Source of the DNA: Cynocephalus volans
Taxonomy: Eukaryota; Chordata; Mammalia; Dermoptera; Cynocephalidae
DNA: 64,000 bases
NCBI RefSeq assembly: GCF_027409185.1
Contig: NC_084470.1
Coordinates: forward strand, 38,057,001 to 38,121,000
Direction of reading: 5' to 3'
A program made the translations under genes and the position numbers. Below are positions 57,345 to 64,000 of the stretch, piece by piece (the stretch's first letter is position 1; each line of letters starts with the position of its first letter). The notes under the pieces were generated by a model. The model saw only the letters and a program-made list of their open reading frames with translations, made no database searches and was not told the DNA's origin.

Positions 57345-57560
57345 AAAACCACCTACTACTCAAAGATAACTGCATCAGCATCCCCTGCAAGCTTGAAGGA
57401 AATGCAGAATCTTATCCCTGTCCCAGGCCCACTGAATCAGAATCTGCATTTAATAAGATCCCCAGGTGATTCATATGCACATTAAAATTGGCAAACATTA
57501 ACAGAAAACACTGTTGTTGCTATGAGAATCATGGTCTCTAGTCACAACTGACATGTGTAA
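57345..57560 (+). mobile_element. MER5A-like hAT element
   Basis: CTGCATCAGCATCCCCTGCA, GAAATGCAGAATCTTATCCC, GGCCCACTGAATCAGAATCT, AATAAGATCCCCAGGTGATT and CATATGCACATTAAAATTGG follow MER5A in order. Confidence 0.8.
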
Positions 57561-57581
57561 CTCTGGACACCCTAAACAGGT

Positions 57582-57889
57582 TGTCAGGCTGGGTCACAGA
57601 CCCTTCAAACCCATTGTGTAGACTGGGTCACAGACCCCTCATATGCAGTTCGTGAGCTAAGTAGTTGGAAAAAGATCCTGGGAGATGTTGGCAAGGTTGA
57701 CATGCTTTATTCAAATGTGAGCTCAGCCCCTAGTGGATCAGAGCCATTGTCTTTTATACTAGAGTCAGATAGCCAAGGAACACCTGTTTGCACATGTGCA
57801 GTTAGTGTATTTACAACAGACAGGCTGAGCCATGCTCAGCCAGATATAAGGTGAGGGAGCCTGACCAGTCTGTCTCCATTTTTCTCACA
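57582..57889 (-). mobile_element. 308-bp retroviral solo LTR with perfect 5-bp duplication
   Basis: The plus strand begins TGTCAGGCTGGGTCACAGAC and ends TTCTCACA, giving TGT...ACA ends. CAGGT lies at 57577-57581 and again at 57890-57894. On the minus strand a TATA box (TATAAAAGACAATGG) precedes a polyadenylation signal (GAATAAAGCATG) by about 50 bp, fixing the orientation as minus. The block CTGGGTCACAGACCC occurs twice in the U5-side part (57589-57603 and 57623-57637). It is non-coding. The short length and layout suggest a class I-like ERV, but I cannot name the family. Confidence 0.88.
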
Positions 57890-57894
57890 CAGGT

Positions 57895-58740
57895 CTCTCT
57901 GGGCAGCATGCTCATTCCCCAGAGCTATGATTTTAAACTTGATTCTCTCTTTAGAAATTCAACCATCTCTTTCCCCTTTTCATCAGCAAATAACATTATC
58001 TCTTCTTTTATTACAAAACAAAAGAGTCCTCAGGCAGGGCCTTCTTCTATGCTGTTCTTACCCCCCAATCCCATCACAATTTCATTTACCTCTGTGCCCA
58101 CTCCTTTCCCCCTCTCTTCAACAACAGAAGAGGTGGCCTTTCCACAGATTGTGGTCAGTTCTTCGTCTGTATACTCAAATCCATCTCCCTCCAATTCCCA
58201 AGTTTTACTCCATCAATAGACAGATTTAATCTACCATTTTCATTTAAATACGCTTCTGTTACTGCCTCAGCTAACTCTGTTCTTTCACCTCTAGCTTCTA
58301 CCCGCACCGTCTCATCTCTGATTCAATCCTCAACTCACTGGCGTCTGGCTCCTCCTTTAACCATTTCAGAGACACTGCTCTAAGGAACCTGCAGCATTTG
58401 ACACGGTCATTCTCTCATTGGCATCCTCTCTATAGTTTGCTTTCAAGAGATTCGTCCTCCTGATTTTTTTTTTTTTCTGTCCCTTGCTACTCCTTCTAAG
58501 TCTCCTGCATGAATCCACTTCCTCTACCTGTACCTCAAGGTTGGTGTTTCCAAGGATGCATCCTTGGCTTTTCCCATTTCTCATTCCCTTTTCTCACTGC
58601 ACGAACTTATCCACATTCATGCAGTATGTTGATCCCCAATCTGTAACCCAGACCTCTCTGATGAACCTGGATTATTAAACTGCTTGTGTGTGGCTCTACT
58701 TAGATGTGACTGAAACAACTCTAATTCAGCATGTCCCAAA
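57895..58740 (+). mobile_element. Possible ancient L2/CR1-like LINE remnant
   Basis: Around 58390-58740 the words GCAGCATTTGACACGGTCAT, TCATTCCCTTTTCTC and AATTCAGCATGTCCCAAACT recall the RT-coding part of mammalian L2/CR1-type LINEs, where AAFDTV and NMSQTE-like peptides occur. It is heavily decayed and interrupted by a T-run at 58466-58477. The part before 58300 is pyrimidine-rich and unassigned. Confidence 0.35.
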
Positions 58741-58744
58741 CTGA

Positions 58745-59300
58745 TTTCATTGTTCGTTCAATAGCTCTTTATTGGGCAACTACCATAAGCCAAATCTAGG
58801 TGCTGGGGATACAGTAATAATTAAGCCTATCCCTGCCCCCCAGCTTCTGAAGCTTACATGGAGAGAGGCACATAGGCAATGAATAATAAATAGGTATCAG
58901 GAGATGGTAAGGGTATGAGGAATAATAAAGGTATGTAAGAGAGAGAGAAGGTGCCGGAGCCAAGAAAGTGGAGGAAGGTGTGTTCTTTTATTTGTGGTGG
59001 TCAGGAAAGGTCCCTTTGATAAGCTGGCATTTGAGTAGAGACCTGTAGAAAATAAGGCAATGAGTCAATGGGGAGAGAAAATTCCAGGATGAGGGACCAG
59101 GAGGTGCAAAAGCCCCAGAGCACGAGGAGGCAGGAGTGTATTGGCATCCCAGAAACAGGGCTGGAGCAATGGGAATCAAAGAGACAGCAGCAGTAGGTAA
59201 GTCTCCGGAGGCAGTAGGGACCATGGTAAAGGGTCTAGTGGGCTGTGGGAAGAACTTTGCTTTTGCAGTTAGTGGAGTGGGAACCACTTGAGATTTGAGC
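58745..59300 (-). mobile_element. L2 LINE 3' fragment (reverse)
   Basis: GTTCGTTCAATAGCTCTTTA, GGTGCTGGGGATACAGTAAT, AGCTTCTGAAGCTTACATGG, TGGCATTTGAGTAGAGACCT, CCAGGAGGTGCAAAAGCCCC and GGGCTGTGGGAAGAACTTTG follow reversed L2 in order. No coding capacity. Confidence 0.8.
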
Positions 59301-59764
59301 ACACCAGCGACATGTTCTGACTGGATTCCTATGCACCCAAACTCCACCCTCCTCAGCCTGCTCCTCCCTGTGTTCTCCATCCCAGTGAAACACCCTTCTG
59401 TCATCTGACCCTTACAATTCCCATTCTCTTTTTAAGGTTCAGAGACCCTCTATGCAATACTCCAGTTTTAGATACATTGTTATTCTATATAAGGGGTCCT
59501 GGTTGCTAATAGCTCATGGTCTATACTGCTGTAAATAGCTTTTAAATTAATTTCCCAAATCCAACAAGTAATAGAAGTACTTCAAATTTAAAGTTCAAAG
59601 ATGTTTTTTTAAAAAAAGAAAATATAGGAATTATCTTTGAGTCAAAGTATCAGCCATCTTAAAGTAAGATAATTGGTCTTTCTGTATTGTGAAAACGTAT
59701 CTATCACAAAACAGTGAATTTCCTGAGTGTTCTGCTTGACATCAGAGATTTGGTGTGAAGTACA

Positions 59765-59860
59765 AAAATCATCATTTCATACAGCAGGAAACCGAAGCTG
59801 GGAAAATGATGTGACCTGGTTCAGATCACACAGCTCCTAGGAACATAAACTGTCTTCTGG
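59765..59860 (-). mobile_element. MIR fragment (reverse)
   Basis: CAGCAGGAAACCGAAGCTGG, GATGTGACCTGGTTCAGATC and ACACAGCTCC match the reversed MIR core. Confidence 0.6.
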
Positions 59861-61149
59861 CTCATTGATTTTTCCACTTTGGCATATCCCTGAAGAAAAG
59901 CCAAACTTTACCAGGTGCATCTTTATTTTCTGATAATCTTTGTTGAAAAAGTAAAAACTAAATCGTCATTTTGTTCTTTTTTAAAGAGAATGGCAAGACA
60001 TGCTAATTGCAGAGGCCAGACAGAGAATGCTCAAAAGCCCTCAAAACTGAGCTCAGAGAAGTGTGGAAGTCTAAGCAATCATGGTAGTCAGAGCCCAGTC
60101 ACACCATGAAACCTGCCTACAACTTGAGCCTTCTCAAACAGTTCAGCCCTTCAAGCAAGGTTTAATGACCCTTAATCTTTCCTGACTGAAGCGTATGGTA
60201 TTTTTCTATTCAATATGCCATTTATATCAATCCCAAAGGAAATTGTTGGTCTTTTTGTGGACACCTTTTCAAAGAGTGTACGTTCAGGATAATGCTTTAA
60301 ATACAAATTACTCACATGGAGGGAGGGATAGGAAGGCAGTGTACAGAAGCTTAGAAGGAGTGTGCATATTTCAGGGAGACTGGTTATTCAGGAAATTTAA
60401 ATAATACCTCAGTGCATATAAAGAAAACAGCACAGTCAGGCATTATTTATCAAAATAACTCTCCTTATCCCAGGCCCATATCTGGCATCCTTAATGATGC
60501 CTAATAATGAATAAACATGTCACATCCTGAACCCCTGAACTTCTACACAAATGACTTAGATCATAAAGTTACTGAAGAAAGCATGAGAAAATGCCAGCCT
60601 GAAACTTCCAATGCACTGAGCCCTAATTAGATTTGGATGAGAGGAAGAGGAAAAGGACTCCATGTTCTTGACTTTTGATTTCTTGGCTTTTTTATTTCCT
60701 CCAAGGATCCTAGGGTCTTGAATATAGAGGGAGGTACAGATTTTAAAGAAAGGTAGGTGAATTACATCCAACATCTAAGTGAATATCTCCATTATGGGAA
60801 GTGATGGGTCTGGAACTCAGGACAGAGGCCTGGGCTGCAGATAAAGGTTTGCCAATGCCAGCCAAGGTTTACTAGGTGAAGCCATAAAGGTAGATGCACT
60901 GGCCCAGGTTAAGTGGAAAGAGATTGTAGGGCAGGACGATCTACTGGACTGTGTCACTTTCACCAGCAGCCTGACAAATAGCAGGCAGTGCCAGTGAGAA
61001 TGGACCAGTTGAGGGGTGAGGATCGATAGAGTGAGTGAGGCAGAAGCTGAAATGATTCACCCAGGTCTCGGCTGAGTAGGAAAGGGAGCATTGCCATGAG
61101 CAATTTGAAAAGCTTGGAGAAAAGGAAGAAGTCAAGGGTTTGGTTGTGG

Positions 61150-61210
61150 CTGTAACGTCTACTAGCTGTGTAACCTTGAAACTGTCACTTAAGATCACTC
61201 TCAAATTTCA
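61150..61210 (+). mobile_element. Short MIR core fragment
   Basis: CTACTAGCTGTGTAACCTTG, followed by CTGTCACTTAAGATCACTCT, matches the MIR core in the plus direction. Confidence 0.5.
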
Positions 61211-62724
61211 TACATCCCAAGGGCAACTATGACAGAGTTCTAGCCTCTGCTCTTTGACTTACCAAATAAACTATCTGATACACATGTTAAGAGGACTCCT
61301 CAAAACACACTTCCTTCACCCAAATAAGTAACTCTCTCCAAGGGTGGAAGAAAGGTCATTTGAAAAGAATGGGAGGAGGAAAGAGGGGAGAAGATATTGC
61401 ACAATATGGATAATCTTTCTATCTCCCTTTGACAAAATAAGTTACACACAACTAACTCCCACTCCAACAGACTCATAATCATCAAGGTACATGGTTTCGT
61501 TTATAACACAAGTCTTGCCCAAAACCTAGGAGTTGCAAGATACATATTTCTGGCAGCAGCAATAAGCAGAGAGGCCCCTTCTCCCATAAATTCCACATTC
61601 TTTCTCCAGCTGCATGCCAGACCAACAATAACCAAACTATACTACTCCCTCAGGACTAGCAGGAATGTGAAAATAGAACAGAACTGAAATCGATTAAGAT
61701 TCATATCCATAGGAGTTTTTATGAGACTAACAAAGGACGTTAGAAAAACTAAGACCACTGTAGCACAACCCCCAGTCTTTAAGTTGCTTGAAGGCTGCAT
61801 CTAAGTGCTTGAGTTAATTAGAATTTCCTTTTTGGGGAAGAGAACTCAGTTCAACATAGTTCAAACCTGTTAGCTGTTTGGATATTGGAAGATAAACCCA
61901 GTAATATATTATGCTTTGGAGAAAAGTAATAAAACCCATTCATGATCTGAATCCTTAAAACCTCAAAAGCTTATTTTATTTAATCATGGGCTCTGTTTCC
62001 AAAATGCTGTGAACACTGCAAAAGGAGAAAAAAGGTAAAGCCATACTTCCCGCTCTTAAAAACTGAAACATCTATCCTAGAAATGTTGTCTGTGTGTTGT
62101 TTCAACATTGTGCTAGAGCTCTCCAAAACTGGAATGCAAAGTTGTTGTTTTTAACTTTTAAAACATTTAAAAAACTTTTAAAAGTGAGTGATATCATAGA
62201 ATGTCACTGAATTGCAGAAAACATAATGCATTAACTTCTGTTGCGTTGAGGTATGAGGCTGACAGGTTAAGCATCAGGGGCCAACTATTATGTAGTTAAG
62301 CAAAATACCCAAATGTGAGTGATGCAGACTTTCTGGAGGAATCCAGGTGCCATTCTGCCTTGGTATAACAGAAAATCTCTCTGGTTCTGGAACCTTCCAG
62401 TGTACATGTGCATTAGTGGGAGAAGGGGAACCTGTGGCCTCTGTCCAAGAGGCTTCTTGATGAATGACAGACAATTACATAGTAATTGCTATGCCCAGGA
62501 AACAGGTTCTGTTCTGGATTGTACAGCTCTCCATTCCTTCTTGGCTCTAGCAGAAAGGAAAGTTAAAATCCTTAGAGAGGAAGACCTAGATTGTGTGTGG
62601 TGTTGGCAGGAGGAAGTTGTAGCAGATGTATTCATTTCCATATTTCTAGGATTGGCATACACTCAGCAAATGTTTCCGTGAATTAAATGAAATAATTTTA
62701 GTTCCCATTTTGCTATTAGCTAAC

Positions 62725-62835
62725 TTATGATGTAACTTCAGGCAAGTGATTTTTGCCCGAGCCTCAGTTTTTCCATCTGTAAAGTGGGTATGATCCCTGA
62801 TATAATGCCTGTGAACAAACTGATGAACTCTGGAT
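62725..62835 (+). mobile_element. MIR SINE fragment
   Basis: GATGTAACTTCAGGCAAGTG, GAGCCTCAGTTTTTCCATCT and GTAAAGTGGGTATGATCCCT are the central MIR landmarks. Confidence 0.75.
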
Positions 62836-63130
62836 CTCTATGCACAGGAAGGGATAAAGAATTAAAGTTGTGTCTGTTTTGCTTCCTCTTAGATATGGGC
62901 AGATATTAAACTTTCAGTGTCAAAACACAGTGCCGATATTCTCAGTGACTTCTAATCAAAAACTTCTCTGGCTTATAAAAATACATGTTCTTCCCCATAG
63001 GCCAAAGCTAATTTCAATATATACAATTTTTAAATTTGTTCTTATATATTTTTGTCCAGAATTGAATGTTATAAAAAATTTTGTTCACCTTGGTTTTAAA
63101 TAAGATGGGTAAGGCTGCTCCACAAAAACT
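62836..63130. other. Intergenic sequence without recognised features
   Basis: Short AT-rich stretch between a MIR and an L1 fragment. Confidence 0.3.
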
Positions 63131-63134
63131 CATT

Positions 63135-63655
63135 TTATATCCATTGAAGGGTGACTGGATAAAGAAAATATGATATATATGCACAATATATACTACTCTA
63201 CCATACTACTATGTATGGAATACTACTCTACCATAAAAAAGAATGAAATTCTGCCATTCGCACATGAATGAACTTAGAGAAAATCATGTTTAGTGAAATA
63301 AGCCAGGCAGAGAAAGAGAAATACCACATGTCCTCACTCATAAGTGGGAGCTAAAAAAATAAACAAAGAAAGAAAGAAAGATACAACAATCACAGTAATA
63401 TGTCGAACTTTCAAAAGGAGAGAACAGAAGTGAGGTTACCAGAGGTGGGAAAGAGGGAGAGGAAAGGGAGTTAGTGAGGAATTGGTAAAGGGCCATGAAA
63501 AATGATTACATTGTATAATGTTGAATATACTAATTATCCTGATTTGAGCATCACATATTGCACACAGGTATTAAATATTCAAGTGTGTACCACACAGATA
63601 TGTATAATCAATTATTTTCAATTTTTTAAAAAACTTAAAAAAGAGGAAAAAAACT
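63135..63655 (+). mobile_element. L1 3'-end fragment (L1MA-like)
   Basis: TCCATTGAAGGGTGACTGGA, AATGAAATTCTGCCATTCGC, GAATGAACTTAGAGAAAATC, AAATAAGCCAGGCAGAGAAA, CCTCACTCATAAGTGGGAGC and a terminal A-rich tail. A roughly 30-bp internal duplication (TACTACTCTACCATA at 63190-63204 and 63222-63236) distinguishes it from the sister fragment at 49285-49745. Confidence 0.88.
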
Positions 63656-63744
63656 TATTTTAATCCATAGTTTAATAATTTATATTCCTGCTGTTAATTC
63701 TAAGTTCAGATAATGACAGTTATACATAGTAATGTTCATCTATT

Positions 63745-63950
63745 ATTGTTATTAATTGAATACTTACTATGTCCCAAGCACTGTGCTTTGCATTTTATAT
63801 TCCCTCTAATCTTCATAACAATTCAGTAAGGAAGATATTATTCCTGTTCTACACATGTAAAAAGAGACTCGGAAAAGTTAAGGGACTCAACCCAGCTGAG
63901 AGATAATAGAACCAGGATTTGAGCAGGCATTGTTTAAAGTCCTTGGTCTT
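63745..63950 (-). mobile_element. MIR SINE (reverse), near full length
   Basis: ATTGAATACTTACTATGTCC, CAAGCACTGTGCTTTGCATT, AATCTTCATAACAATTCAGT, GTAAAAAGAGACTCGGAAAA and AGAACCAGGATTTGAGCAGG are reversed MIR landmarks in order. Confidence 0.85.
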
Positions 63951-64000
63951 CTTCCTACTGTGTCAACTCACTGACTTCAAAACAGACTTATGGAACACAA

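Larger units (their letters stand above)
59301..62720. other. Intergenic sequence, mostly unassigned
   Basis: Apart from two MIR fragments (59765-59860 and 61150-61210) I recognise no repeat family, gene or RNA gene. Open frames of up to 138 codons occur but do not resemble known proteins. Confidence 0.35.

Noticed and set aside
57851..58229. Serine/proline-rich overlapping frames of 100-122 codons
   Set aside because: Pyrimidine-rich composition yields two overlapping frames with similar low-complexity content. No start context, introns or family match.
58988..59404. 138-codon minus-strand frame
   Set aside because: It falls in the L2 3' region and neighbouring sequence, with no domain and no splice structure.

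Overview
This is mammalian nuclear DNA: AT-rich, with GT-AG introns, a CpG-island promoter, and LINE-1, L2, MIR, MaLR-LTR and hAT fossils at almost every scale. The young SINEs are tRNA-derived monomers and dimers with the GGCCGGCCCGTGGCTCAC-type head, the TATATAGG spacer and the (G/A)CCGGTCAT-type end. From memory these match the CYN family of colugos (Dermoptera), so the most likely source is a colugo such as Galeopterus. That assignment rests on repeat recognition, not on a database search.

Left part (1-28.1 kb, minus strand): the first eight coding exons of TOP2B, DNA topoisomerase II beta. The exons are at 28105-28043, 16952-16782, 15739-15649, 14318-14255, 9184-9039, 8208-8111, 7429-7217 and 2272-2099. 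All junctions are GT/AG, every reading phase matches the next exon, and together they give 340 residues covering most of the ATPase (GHKL) domain. The rest of the gene lies to the left of the window. Its introns carry MIRs, MaLR solo LTRs, an L1 relic, a CYN SINE and, in intron 7, a young L1 inserted into an old HAL1/L1 relic.

Promoter (27.8-29.0 kb): a CpG island with a (GCC)10 tract, three reverse CCAAT-type boxes and, on the minus strand, the apparent orthologue of MIR4442. A 99-bp (AC)n lies just inside intron 1.

Right part (29-64 kb): I see no protein-coding gene that looks functional. It holds a nearly full-length processed pseudogene of DHX38 (PRP16) at 30.4-34.4 kb, MaLR solo LTRs, further CYN SINEs (one inside a MER20-like element), an 83-bp mariner-type MITE nested in an L1, and a 308-bp retroviral solo LTR with perfect 5-bp target duplications. 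There is also a full-length 6.8-kb L1 (49.8-56.6 kb, minus) with intact ORF1 and broken ORF2, and an 830-bp composite retrotransposed element at 48.4-49.2 kb with an 11-bp target duplication and what looks like a 3' transduction. This is consistent with the long intergenic space upstream of TOP2B in other mammals.

The least ordinary items are the composite element at 48370-49199, an unassigned pair of about 135-bp direct repeats in TOP2B introns 4 and 5, and the conserved microRNA in the TOP2B promoter. I found no new gene system, CRISPR, operon or other prokaryote-type feature.
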